A stretch of 64,000 nucleotides of DNA, taken from assembly GCA_041725935.1 (NCBI GenBank), contig JBGRQD010000002.1:62001-126000 (forward strand), written 5' to 3'. A model generated the notes under the pieces. It had not been told where the DNA came from, did no database searches, and saw only the letters and a list, made by a program, of their open reading frames with translations. Below are positions 41,485-49,727 of the stretch, in pieces (the stretch's first letter is position 1; every line of letters begins with the position of its first letter). Origin of the DNA: Marivita sp041725935 (GTDB taxonomy: Bacteria; Pseudomonadota; Alphaproteobacteria; Rhodobacterales; Rhodobacteraceae). The position numbers and the translations under genes were made by a program.

Positions 41485-42789
41485 TTGAATCTTCTGTTCA
41501 GCAATGACACGCGCGGGGCATATCCCCAAAGCTGGTACGCCGCGACCACGACGCCGCTGGAGCCTTTTGCGCCCTTACAGGGTGAGGCCCGCGCCGATGT
41601 CTGTATTGTCGGGGGTGGGTATACCGGCCTGTCGGCAGCGCTGCATCTGGCCGAGATGGGCGCGGATGTGGTTCTGCTCGACGCGCATCGCGTGGGTTTT
41701 GGCGCGTCCGGGCGCAATGGCGGGCAGCTCGGGTCGGGCCAGCGGCAGGATCAGATTGTGCTCGAAAAGATGGTCGGAGTGGAGGCCGCGCGCCACCTGT
41801 GGGATTTGGGCGAGGATGCCAAGGCGCTGGTGCGCGGGCTGATCGAGAAACACGGAATCGACTGTTATCTCAAGGACGGCATTGCCTGGGCGGCGTCGCG
41901 CCCCAAGGATGTGACCGACCTGCACGCTTATGCCGAGCATCTGCAAAAGCGCTACGGCTACAACCGGATCAAGCCGCTTGACCGCGCCGCGTTCCACGCG
42001 CTCTGCCCCTCGCCGGATTATGTGGGCGGCGTGCTCGACATGGGGGCGGCGCATCTTCACCCGCTGCGGCTGGCGCTGGGGCTGGCCGAGGCGGCGGCGA
42101 AGGCCGGTGCGCGCATTCACGAGCGCAGCCATGTCCACGCTGTTGAGCAAGGGCCCAAGGTCACCGTGCGGACCGATGCCGGCCACGTGGTGGCCGACCA
42201 GGTGATCCTTGCGGGCAACGGGTACCTAGGCGGGCTGGACCGTCAGGTGACCGCGCGGGTCATGCCGATCAACAACTATGTCGTGGCCACCGAGCCTTTG
42301 GGTGAGGATGCTGCAAAGGTGCTGACACAGGACGTGGCGGTCGCGGATTCGCGGTTCGTGGTCAATTATTTCCGTCTCAGCCATGACAAGCGCCTGATTT
42401 TCGGCGGTGGCGAGACCTATGGCTACCGCTTTCCGTCCGACATCGCCGCGCTGGTGCGCAAGCCGATGACCACGGTTTTCCCGCATCTCCGCGACGTGCG
42501 GATTGACCACGCCTGGGGCGGCACGCTGGCCATCACGATCAGGCGGATGCCTTACCTTGCGCGCGTGCGTCCCAATATCCTGTCGGCCTCTGGCTATTCC
42601 GGGCATGGCGTCGGCAACGCGATCCAGGCGGGCAAGCTGATGGCCGAAGCGACGCGCGGCCCGTCCGAGGGATTTGCTGCCTTCAACACAATCCCGCACA
42701 CGCCCTTTCCCGGCGGCGGCCTGTTGCGCACGCCGATCCTGTCGCTGGCGATGTCCTGGTACGCGATGCGGGATCGGCTGGGCATCTGA
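41485..42789 (+). CDS. FAD-dependent oxidoreductase, gamma-glutamylputrescine-oxidase-like (PuuB-like)
   Basis: The 434-residue flavoenzyme of the DAO/GlpD family has the FAD motif DVCIVGGGYTGLSAALHLAEMGADVVLLDA near residue 38 and the downstream FGASGRNGGQLGSGQRQDQ segment of PuuB-type oxidases. It ends with the conserved GYSGHGVGNAIQAGKLMAEA loop. In the Puu pathway PuuB oxidises gamma-glutamylputrescine to an aldehyde. Initiation is probably at TTG 41485, giving (M)NLLFSNDTRGAYPQSWYAAT, the conserved leader; no other in-frame start lies at this site. It lies 103 bp after the second ligase gene. Confidence 0.88.
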   Translation: MNLLFSNDTRGAYPQSWYAATTTPLEPFAPLQGEARADVCIVGGGYTGLSAALHLAEMGADVVLLDAHRVGFGASGRNGGQLGSGQRQDQIVLEKMVGVEAARHLWDLGEDAKALVRGLIEKHGIDCYLKDGIAWAASRPKDVTDLHAYAEHLQKRYGYNRIKPLDRAAFHALCPSPDYVGGVLDMGAAHLHPLRLALGLAEAAAKAGARIHERSHVHAVEQGPKVTVRTDAGHVVADQVILAGNGYLGGLDRQVTARVMPINNYVVATEPLGEDAAKVLTQDVAVADSRFVVNYFRLSHDKRLIFGGGETYGYRFPSDIAALVRKPMTTVFPHLRDVRIDHAWGGTLAITIRRMPYLARVRPNILSASGYSGHGVGNAIQAGKLMAEATRGPSEGFAAFNTIPHTPFPGGGLLRTPILSLAMSWYAMRDRLGI

Positions 42790-42898
42790 GGCCCGAAGGA
42801 CGCAACGGCGCGGCGATTGCGCCCGCGTCTTTTCATACCACTGTCACACTGGCATGAAAACGCGTAGGCTGAGAACAGGATAAATGAGAGGCGCAGCT

Positions 42899-44089
42899 AT
42901 GGCACATCTTCCCAACATGCATGACGCAGAACCGATCCCCGAAGCGGCACGACACGAGATCGACCGTCTGATGAAATCGGGGGACCTGTTCCGCTACACC
43001 GCCGCCGAAGGCGCGCCGGTGTCACTGCTTGAGGAAGAGTTCGCCACCATGATGGGCGCGAAATACGCGCTGGCCGTCAGCAGCTGTTCCGCGGCGCTGT
43101 TCCTGTCGCTGAAAGCGTTGAACCTGCCCCGCGACGCGCGTGTGCTTATCCCTGCCTTCACCTTTGCCGCTGTCCCCTCCTCGGTGGTGCATGCCGATTG
43201 TATCCCCGTTCTGTGCGAGGTCGATGACAGCTACCGCATCGACATGGCCAATTTCGCGGCCAAGCTGGACGGCGTCGACGCGGTGATGATCAGCCATATG
43301 CGCGGACATACCTCGGACATGGATGCAATCCTGCGGCTGGCCGCAGAGCGCGATATCCCGGTGATCGAAGACGCGGCGCATTCGCTGGGCACGCGCTGGA
43401 ACGGGCAGTTGATCGGCACGCTGGGTCGGATCGGCTGTTTCAGCTTCCAGAGCTACAAGATGCTCAACGGTGGCGAGGGCGGCATCCTGCTGACCGACGA
43501 TGCCGATCTGGTTGCCCGCGCGGTGATCATGTCGGGCGCCTACGAGCACAATTGGAAGAAACACCGGGTGCTGCACGAGGCCTTTGCCAAGTGGCAGAAC
43601 AAGCTGCCGCTTTACAACCTGCGCATGTCGAATCTGTCGGCTGTGGTGATCCGTCCACAATTGGCCGAGCTGGACCGCCGGGTGCAGGACGGGCGGCGCA
43701 ACCACGATCACGTCGCTGATCGTCTGCGTATGTCCCCCTGGATCACGGTGCCGCTCTCCCTGCCGCAGGAAGTCCGTGCACCGGATTCGCTGCAATTCAC
43801 GCTGCGGGACATGACAGACGGCGATGTCGATGCCTTTGCCGAAGCCGCGAAGGCGATGGGCGTGTCGATCCAGATCTTCGGACGCAGCAGCGACAACGCG
43901 CGGGCGTTCTGGAACTGGGAATTCCTGGGCCCGGCACCCGAGCTGCCGAAAACCCGCCAGATGCTGTCACGGGCCTGCGATTGCCGCCTGCCCGCGCGCC
44001 TGTCTATTGCAGAGTGTGATGCCGTGGCGGACGTGATCCTGTCCGCCGTCGATCATGTCATGCGCCCACCCGCGCAGGCGCTGGCCTGA
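42899..44089 (+). CDS. DegT/DnrJ/EryC1-type PLP-dependent aminotransferase
   Basis: The 396-residue PLP enzyme has the DegT family layout: SSCSAALFLSLKAL near residue 65, IPAFTFAAVPSSVVHAD, VIEDAAHSLGTRWNG and the PLP-lysine in CFSFQSYKMLNGGEGG. Such enzymes usually transaminate sugars, but some act in amine or amino acid metabolism; its substrate here is unknown. Its place after the oxidase gene suggests a role in the same pathway. ATG 42899 follows GAGAGGCG at 42886-42893 with good spacing; the ATG at 42884 is less likely. Its stop codon abuts that of convergent phaR with no bases between. Confidence 0.8.
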   Translation: MAHLPNMHDAEPIPEAARHEIDRLMKSGDLFRYTAAEGAPVSLLEEEFATMMGAKYALAVSSCSAALFLSLKALNLPRDARVLIPAFTFAAVPSSVVHADCIPVLCEVDDSYRIDMANFAAKLDGVDAVMISHMRGHTSDMDAILRLAAERDIPVIEDAAHSLGTRWNGQLIGTLGRIGCFSFQSYKMLNGGEGGILLTDDADLVARAVIMSGAYEHNWKKHRVLHEAFAKWQNKLPLYNLRMSNLSAVVIRPQLAELDRRVQDGRRNHDHVADRLRMSPWITVPLSLPQEVRAPDSLQFTLRDMTDGDVDAFAEAAKAMGVSIQIFGRSSDNARAFWNWEFLGPAPELPKTRQMLSRACDCRLPARLSIAECDAVADVILSAVDHVMRPPAQALA

Positions 44090-44668
44090 TCACTTGTCGA
44101 GCTTCGACAGTTTCTTCTGAAGCTCGGCAAGCTGGGTCTTGATCGCATCGAGGTCTTCGTTGCTTGTCTTGGTGTCGGCGGGCTTGGTTGGCGTTTCACC
44201 CTCGTCCTTCGACGGCCCGGACCAATTGCTGCCCATTCCGCCGGTCATCGCCTTGAGAAACGCGTCTTGCTGCGCCTGAATGGCATCGAACCCGGGCACA
44301 CCCGACATCGGGTTGGCCTTGTTCATGTTCTCCATCCATTTCGACTGGCTGTCGCGGAACATCTCGAAACTGGCGGCAAGGAATTGCGGCACCGCGCTGG
44401 TGGCTGTCGTTGTGTAGCTGCGCACCAGATCATTGAGCACGTTTGTCGGCAGCACGCTTTCGCCCCGGCTTTCGTGTTCGGCGATGATCTGGAGCAGGTA
44501 TTGGCGTGTCAGGTCATCGCCGGATTTCAGATCGACGATCTTGACCTCGCGCCCACCCCGGATAAAGCCAGCGATATCCTCGAGCGTGACATAGTCGGAT
44601 GTTTCGGTGTTGTAGAGACGTCGGCTCGCGTAGCGCTTGATCAGTAGCGGTTTCTGGTCGTCGGCCAA
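44090..44668 (-). CDS. phaR: PHA synthesis repressor PhaR
   Basis: PhaR senses polyhydroxyalkanoate granules and represses phasin genes. The 192-residue protein has the PHB/PHA accumulation DNA-binding domain in its first 65 residues (LLIKRYASRRLYNTETSDYVTLEDIAGFIRGGREV), a second conserved block (DLTRQYLLQIIAEHESRGESVLP) and a coiled-coil C-terminal tail (IKTQLAELQKKLSKLDK). The start is TTG at 44666-44668, five bases after a GGAGGGG ribosome site (44674-44680); the upstream frame lacks conserved sequence. Paracoccus PhaR binds CTGC-N3-GCAG; three such sites lie upstream of phaP and phaC here. Confidence 0.93.
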   Translation of the reverse strand: MADDQKPLLIKRYASRRLYNTETSDYVTLEDIAGFIRGGREVKIVDLKSGDDLTRQYLLQIIAEHESRGESVLPTNVLNDLVRSYTTTATSAVPQFLAASFEMFRDSQSKWMENMNKANPMSGVPGFDAIQAQQDAFLKAMTGGMGSNWSGPSKDEGETPTKPADTKTSNEDLDAIKTQLAELQKKLSKLDK

Positions 44669-44756
44669 AGTGTCCCCTCCGCGGAAATTCTGTGCTGCAG
44701 AAGAGCCTAAGCGCATGGAACTGAAAATGAAAGCTTTGCCGACACCGCGCCCGCAC

Positions 44757-44789
44757 AAAAAAAGGCCGGATCCACGAGGGACCCGGCCT
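44757..44789 (-). terminator. Rho-independent terminator of phaP
   Basis: On the minus strand an 11-bp stem (AGGCCGGGTCC with one G-U pair, five-base loop) is followed by seven U residues, 50 bp after the phasin stop. It separates phaP from phaR. Confidence 0.9.
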
Positions 44790-44838
44790 AAGAATAGCGT
44801 TCCAATTTGGGAGGAGAGAACGCTAATTCGGTAAAAGC

Positions 44839-45291
44839 TTACTTCGCAGCAGCAGTTGTTGCCTTCTTGGCAGCAGCTGTTGCGTCAGCAGTTGCTTTCT
44901 TGACAGCGGCGGTCGCGTCTTCCGACATGTCCTTGCCTGCTGCCATCATCAGTTCGACAGTGTCCATCTGGACCTTCTTGGCGATCTCGGCGAAAGCGGC
45001 CATGTTCTCGGCTGCAACTTCGGCCTGAGCCGATGCGAAATCGGTCATCGCCTTGGCGTAATCTGCGGGCTCTGTCTTTGCCTTGGACATGTCGCCGATC
45101 TTGGCGAGGGTGTCTTTGGTCCACTTTGCGGAAATCTCGGACGACTTTTCAGCCGCTTCGATCGCAACGTGCGACAGCTTCTCGTTCAGAGTCGCCGTGG
45201 TCTTGAAGGCATCTTCCATTGCTTTGGTGTCAACCGGGAATGCGCCCATCATTTCTTTCATGGTCGCTGTCATGTCTTGTGTCTTGGCCAT
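44839..45291 (-). CDS. phaP: Phasin
   Basis: Phasins coat polyhydroxyalkanoate granules. The 150-residue protein is almost wholly helical and rich in Ala, Lys, Glu and Met, with the amphipathic repeats TATLNEKLSHVAIEAAEKSSEIS and AKAMTDFASAQAEVAAENMAAFAEIAKK, and an Ala/Lys/Thr-rich C-terminus (AAKKATTAAAK) like alphaproteobacterial phasins. It is preceded by a promoter with two PhaR operators and ends at a strong terminator, so it can be expressed alone at high level. Confidence 0.92.
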   Translation of the reverse strand: MAKTQDMTATMKEMMGAFPVDTKAMEDAFKTTATLNEKLSHVAIEAAEKSSEISAKWTKDTLAKIGDMSKAKTEPADYAKAMTDFASAQAEVAAENMAAFAEIAKKVQMDTVELMMAAGKDMSEDATAAVKKATADATAAAKKATTAAAK

Positions 45292-45348
45292 TGCTCAAAT
45301 CCTTTCCTGCTTAGCGGGCCCACCCCGCTGTACTTTGCAGATGAAAAA

Positions 45349-45396
45349 TATATACATGCTGCACTGCAGCAATTCAAGCCTTTTTCTGCAGTGCAG
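45349..45396 (-). promoter_or_regulatory. phaP promoter with two PhaR operators
   Basis: On the minus strand a -35 element TTGAAT (45372-45377) and a -10 element TATATA (45349-45354) are 17 bp apart. The operator CTGC-ACT-GCAG (45359-45369) lies inside that spacer, and a second operator CTGC-AGT-GCAG (45386-45396) lies just upstream of the -35. Both match the CTGC-N3-GCAG site known for Paracoccus PhaR. Repressor bound in the spacer would block polymerase directly. Confidence 0.88.
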
Positions 45397-45427
45397 CAAA
45401 ATTATTTGACCGTAGGTAACGCTTGGA

Positions 45428-47221
45428 TCAGGCGCGCGCCTTGATCCGCACATAGGTACCCGGAGCCGGTCCCAGAGACGGGTGCGCTTTATCGCCTACT
45501 TCCCGTGCCTTGACCCATTTGCCCGAACGTTTGGCCAGCCATTTTTCCCAGACCGGCCACCACGAGCCTTCTGTGTAGCTTGCCGAGGATTTCCACTCGT
45601 CCGGCGACAGCGATACGTCTTCATTGGTGTAGTGGCCGTATTTCTTCTTTGTCGGCGGGTTGACGATTCCCGCGATGTGACCCGACTCGGACAGGATGAA
45701 CTGCTTGGATTTCGATCCCATGCCCTGAACGCCGCAGTAACAATCTTTCCATGCCGCGATATGGTCGGTCTCGCAGGCGATCGAACACAGCGGAACGTCC
45801 ACATCACGCAGCGACAGCGTGTGGCCCATCAGTTCGAACTCACCTGTGGCGAACTTGTTGGATTGGCACAGCCCGCGCAGATATTGCATCGCCATGCGCC
45901 CGGGCAGGTTCGCCCCGTCGCCGTTCCAGTAAAGCAGATCGAAAGCCGGGGGCGTTTCGCCCATCATGTAGCTCTTTATCGCGGGACCGTAGATCAGGTC
46001 GTTGGACCGCAGGTAGCTGAAGGTGCGGGCCATGATGAAGGATTTGAGAATCCCCGATTCCTCGATCTCGGCCTCGATGCCGTCGATGAAGTCGTTCTGC
46101 AGGAAGGGCGTGAATTCCCCCTGATCCGCAAAATCGGTCAGCGTCGTAAAGAACGTAGCCGAGGCGATGGACTTCTCGCCGCGTTGCTTGAGCAGCGACA
46201 GCGTCAGGCTCAGGGTGGTGCCCGCGATACAATATCCGATCGCGTTGACCTTCTCGACCTCGCAGATGGATTTCACCTCTTCGACAGCGCGCAGATACCC
46301 ATCTTGGATATAGGCTTCGAGACCGACGTCTCGGTAGCTTTCATCGGGATTGATCCAGCTGACCACGAAGAGCGTGTATCCCTGATCAACCACCCAGCGG
46401 ATGAAGGAGTTTTCGGGCTTCAGGTCGAGGATGTAGAACTTGTTGATCCAGGGCGGGAACAGGATGATCGGGGTCTCGCGCACCTTTTCGGTGGTGGGCG
46501 CATACTGGATCACCTCCATCATGTGATTGCGATAGACCACCTCGCCCTGAGCGGTGGCGATATTGCTGCCGATCTCGAATGCACCCTCGTCAGCCAGACG
46601 CACCACCAGCTCGCCATTGTTGGCCTCGAGATCCGCCACGAGGTTCTCGAGCCCTTTGACAAGGCTCTCCCCCTCGGTCTCGAGCGCCTTTTGCAGGGCG
46701 TCGGGATTGGTGGCGAAGAAATTGGTCGGGGCGCACATATCGACGATCTGCTGGGCGAAATAGCGCAGGCGCTTCTTCTCAGTCGCGTCCATGTCTTCGA
46801 CATCATTTACAGCATTGCTGATCGCTTCGGAATTGATGAGATACTGTTGCTTGATGAAGTTGAAATAGGGATGCTCGTCCCAAAGCGGGTTCTTGAAGCG
46901 GCGGTCCTTGGGGCCGGGGTCTTCGGGCGGCTGCAACTTGCCTTTGGCCAGTGCCTGCTGCGCCTCGAGGTAATGGGTCATCGACTTGCCCCAGAATTCG
47001 ACCTGGTGCTCGAGGATCTTGGCGGGGTTCTGAAGCCATTCCTGCCAGTAGGCGGTGACTGCCTTGCCATAGAGCATGGAGTCCGGACCCTGCAACGAAG
47101 GGTTGATCTGCCGCTTGTGCGACAGCGCCGACATCAGCCGCTGCGTCAGCGTTTCGATCTTTTGCAAATTGGCCTCAAGCTCCGCGCTTAATTCCGGTGC
47201 GGCAATGTCATTGGTTGTCAT
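45428..47221 (-). CDS. phaC: Class I poly(3-hydroxyalkanoate) synthase
   Basis: PhaC polymerises (R)-3-hydroxyacyl-CoA to polyester. The 597-residue enzyme has the N-terminal region of class I synthases, the alpha/beta-hydrolase fold with the lipase-like box GYCIAG (nucleophilic Cys), catalytic Asp in ETDHIAAWKDCY and catalytic His in LSESGHIAGIVNPP, and conserved PPWINKFYILDL and DLLYWNGD segments. ATG 47221 follows a G-rich ribosome region; an in-frame TTG at 47227 is possible. It is divergent from phaZ, with a shared region that carries a PhaR operator over its -10. phaP lies downstream on the same strand. Confidence 0.95.
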   Translation of the reverse strand: MTTNDIAAPELSAELEANLQKIETLTQRLMSALSHKRQINPSLQGPDSMLYGKAVTAYWQEWLQNPAKILEHQVEFWGKSMTHYLEAQQALAKGKLQPPEDPGPKDRRFKNPLWDEHPYFNFIKQQYLINSEAISNAVNDVEDMDATEKKRLRYFAQQIVDMCAPTNFFATNPDALQKALETEGESLVKGLENLVADLEANNGELVVRLADEGAFEIGSNIATAQGEVVYRNHMMEVIQYAPTTEKVRETPIILFPPWINKFYILDLKPENSFIRWVVDQGYTLFVVSWINPDESYRDVGLEAYIQDGYLRAVEEVKSICEVEKVNAIGYCIAGTTLSLTLSLLKQRGEKSIASATFFTTLTDFADQGEFTPFLQNDFIDGIEAEIEESGILKSFIMARTFSYLRSNDLIYGPAIKSYMMGETPPAFDLLYWNGDGANLPGRMAMQYLRGLCQSNKFATGEFELMGHTLSLRDVDVPLCSIACETDHIAAWKDCYCGVQGMGSKSKQFILSESGHIAGIVNPPTKKKYGHYTNEDVSLSPDEWKSSASYTEGSWWPVWEKWLAKRSGKWVKAREVGDKAHPSLGPAPGTYVRIKARA

Positions 47222-47245
47222 GGCCAATTTTCCCCCCTATTCATG

Positions 47246-47283
47246 CTGCCATGCAGAATACAGTCGCCTGCGTTGGGAGGCAA
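47246..47283 (-). promoter_or_regulatory. phaC promoter with PhaR operator over the -10 element
   Basis: Minus-strand -35 TTGCCT (47278-47283) and -10 TATTCT (47255-47260) are separated by 17 bp. The operator CTGC-ATG-GCAG on that strand (47246-47256) overlaps the -10 and the expected start site. The region also lies upstream of divergent phaZ (start 47331), so PhaR could affect both genes. Confidence 0.75.
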
Positions 47284-47330
47284 AGCGACGAATTGGCCCG
47301 GTTTCGGGTTGAGACAAAGGAGACGCCTCT

Positions 47331-48608
47331 ATGCGCCACATGATGACATACGATCTCATGGAAACTTTCCGCAATACAAATCAATGGTTTGGCTCTACTG
47401 CCCGCACCATGGCATCTTACCCTGCCTGGGCCATGATGCCAAACCCTGCGATGCAGTGGTTGGCTGCCTGGGGGGAAGTGACCGAACGCACCTTCGAACG
47501 AATGGTGGTCAAACCGGACTGGGGGATTCGAACATTCACCCATGAAGACGGCAAAGATCACCTCGTAGAGATTAAGACTATAGTCGAACGTCCCTTCGGC
47601 AATCTGATCCATTTCGACGTCGTTGGACGCCCGGAACAAGCCCGCAAGATCCTGCTGGTGGCACCCATGTCCGGTCACTACGCGACCCTTCTCCGCTCGA
47701 CCGTCAAGTCTCTAATCGTGAACTGCGAAGTTTACGTGACAGACTGGCACAACGCCCGCGACATTCCCGTCAGCGCCGGCAAGTTCGATGTCGAGGATTA
47801 CACCCATTACCTGATGGAGTTCATGCGCGAGCTTGGACCCGACACCAACGTCGTCGCCGTTTGCCAGCCGGTTCCGCTGACGCTTGCCGCCACCGCCTAC
47901 CTCGCAGAGCTTGATCCCGACGCGCAGCCGCGCACGCTGACCCTGATCGGCGGGCCTGTGGACCCCGATGCAACCCCCACCGATGTGACCGATTTCGGCG
48001 CACGAGTGACCATGGGCCAGCTCGAGGAAACCATGATCCAGCGCGTTGGCTTCAAGTATAAGGGCGTTGGTCGCATGGTCTATCCCGGCCTGCTGCAGCT
48101 TGCGTCCTTCATCTCCATGAACGGCGAACGCCATGCCGACGCCTTTGCCAACCAGATCCAGAGCGTCATGCGCGGCCAAGCCTCGGACCACGACGCGCAC
48201 AATCGCTTCTACGATGAATACCTCGCGGTGATGGACATGCCGGCGGAGTTTTACCTTTCCACGGTCGATCGCATCTTCAAGAAGCGCGAGATTGCGAAGA
48301 ACAAGTTTGTCGTGCATGGCCACAAGGTCGATTTTGGTGCGATCACCAAGGTGGCCATCAAAACAGTCGAGGGCGAGAATGACGACATCTCCGCCCCCGG
48401 TCAGTGCCTTGCCGCGCTGGCCCTCTGCACCGGCCTGCCGGACAGCATGAAGGCCAGCCATGTCGAACCCGGTGCGGGCCATTACGGCATCTTCGCGGGC
48501 AAGAGCTGGCGCAACAACATTCGGCCGCTGGTGCTCGACTTCATCGACAGCAACTCGGATGGCGCGAAGTCGAAGAAGTCCAAACCGGCCAACACCAACG
48601 CCGCATAA
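47331..48608 (+). CDS. phaZ: Intracellular poly(3-hydroxyalkanoate) depolymerase
   Basis: PhaZ mobilises stored polyester. The 425-residue protein is of the intracellular depolymerase family: MMTYDLMETFRNTNQWF-type N-terminus, VAPMSGHYATLLRSTVKSLI, the lipase-box-like VCQPVP (nucleophilic Cys replacing Ser), GGPVDPDATPTDVTDF and the C-terminal HVEPGAGHYGIFAG with the catalytic His. It has no signal peptide. ATG 47331 follows an AAAGGAGACG ribosome site. It ends with a Lys/Ser-rich tail and a strong bidirectional terminator. Confidence 0.94.
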   Translation: MRHMMTYDLMETFRNTNQWFGSTARTMASYPAWAMMPNPAMQWLAAWGEVTERTFERMVVKPDWGIRTFTHEDGKDHLVEIKTIVERPFGNLIHFDVVGRPEQARKILLVAPMSGHYATLLRSTVKSLIVNCEVYVTDWHNARDIPVSAGKFDVEDYTHYLMEFMRELGPDTNVVAVCQPVPLTLAATAYLAELDPDAQPRTLTLIGGPVDPDATPTDVTDFGARVTMGQLEETMIQRVGFKYKGVGRMVYPGLLQLASFISMNGERHADAFANQIQSVMRGQASDHDAHNRFYDEYLAVMDMPAEFYLSTVDRIFKKREIAKNKFVVHGHKVDFGAITKVAIKTVEGENDDISAPGQCLAALALCTGLPDSMKASHVEPGAGHYGIFAGKSWRNNIRPLVLDFIDSNSDGAKSKKSKPANTNAA

Positions 48609-48612
48609 ATCA

Positions 48613-48644
48613 AAAAAGGGCTGATCCATGGATCAGCCCTTTTT
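48613..48644. terminator. Bidirectional intrinsic terminator after phaZ
   Basis: A 32-bp perfect palindrome made of AAAAAGGGCTGATCCA and its complement lies between phaZ and the convergent oxidoreductase gene. A- and T-runs on both sides make it a symmetrical terminator for both strands. Confidence 0.92.
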
Positions 48645-48667
48645 CAATTCGCGAAAGGCGCGTAGCG

Positions 48668-49636
48668 TCAGCCTTCGGCGGCCCAGATCATGTCCATGAG
48701 CGTCTGTGTGCCCCGGCTGAACTCCAGCGGGCACGGATACTCCGCTTCTCCGCGCACCGCAGCCCCGAACGCCTCGACCTGCTGCACATACTGGTTGATC
48801 CCCGGATAGCGATACACCTCCACCGGTCCCGACTTGCGCATCAACCGAACCTCGGCATCGCCATAGCCCATAGGGTTGAACGGCACCGGAACCTCGATCA
48901 CGCCCTCCGTGCCCTGAAACGTCACCGACTGATAACGCAGCATCCGCATCGACGTGAAGGATGTGAGCGTGAACCCGTCAAACTGGACCAAAGCCTCAGC
49001 CCGCACCTCCACGCCATCCTCGCGACGAATGTCGGCGGACAGCACATGCTCGGCCTCCTGCCCGGTCACGAACCGCGCACAGCCCAGCGTGTAGACCCCA
49101 ATATCCGGCAGGCTGCCGCCACCGGTGCCCAGCGCGTTGCGGATGTTGCCGGGATCGGCCGAATTGTCATAGGTGAAGGTCGCATTGACCCGCCGCAACG
49201 CGCCGATCGCACCATCCTGCACCCAGGTGCGCACCTGCGCCCATTGCGGATGATGCACGATCATATAGGCCTCTGCCGCCACCAGCCCTGTGCGGTCCCG
49301 CAGATCGATCAGCCCGTCAATCTCATCGGCTTGCATTGCGATGGGCTTTTCGCAAAGCACATGCTTGCCCGCCTCCAGCGCGCGGCGCGTCCAGTCGACA
49401 TGCATCGAATTGGGCAGCGGGATATAGACCGCGTCGATCTCCGGGTCCGACAGCACCGCCTCATAGCTGTCCACAACGCGCAACCCGCTGTCCATTGCCG
49501 TGAACGCCGCCGCCTTGGCCGGATCGGACGTCGCCAGCATCGCAAGCCGCGACTGCCGCGCCGCGTGAATCGCAGGGGCCATATGCTCCCGCGCAAACTT
49601 GGCCGCCCCCAAGATACCCCATCGCAGCTCTGTCAT
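48668..49636 (-). CDS. Gfo/Idh/MocA-family oxidoreductase
   Basis: The 322-residue protein has an N-terminal NAD(P)-binding Rossmann domain (LRWGILGAAKFAREHMAPAI) and the EKP dyad CEKPIAMQADEID, followed by the C-terminal alpha/beta domain (TFTYDNSADPGNIRNALGTGGGSLPDIGVY with the Asp/His substrate region). The family oxidises sugars, inositols or related alcohols; this subgroup resembles dimeric dihydrodiol/D-xylose dehydrogenases, but the substrate is not clear. It ends at the phaZ bidirectional terminator and is upstream of nothing on its own strand. Confidence 0.88.
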   Translation of the reverse strand: MTELRWGILGAAKFAREHMAPAIHAARQSRLAMLATSDPAKAAAFTAMDSGLRVVDSYEAVLSDPEIDAVYIPLPNSMHVDWTRRALEAGKHVLCEKPIAMQADEIDGLIDLRDRTGLVAAEAYMIVHHPQWAQVRTWVQDGAIGALRRVNATFTYDNSADPGNIRNALGTGGGSLPDIGVYTLGCARFVTGQEAEHVLSADIRREDGVEVRAEALVQFDGFTLTSFTSMRMLRYQSVTFQGTEGVIEVPVPFNPMGYGDAEVRLMRKSGPVEVYRYPGINQYVQQVEAFGAAVRGEAEYPCPLEFSRGTQTLMDMIWAAEG

Positions 49637-49674
49637 GGTTGAACCCTCCTGTCTGTTTGCCCCCGCCTAACACG

Positions 49675-49701
49675 AAAAAACGCCGGGCACAGGCCCGGCG
49701 T
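49675..49701 (-). terminator. Rho-independent terminator of rpoH
   Basis: A 9-bp perfect stem (ACGCCGGGC/GCCCGGCGT, four-base loop) is followed on the minus strand by six U residues, 26 bp after the rpoH stop codon. Confidence 0.9.
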
Positions 49702-49727
49702 TTCCAAACTTTAGGGACAAGCGGTGC

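Noticed and set aside
45482..47191. Plus-strand long open frame opposite phaC
   Set aside because: It is the shadow of phaC, with no ribosome site and no recognisable motif.
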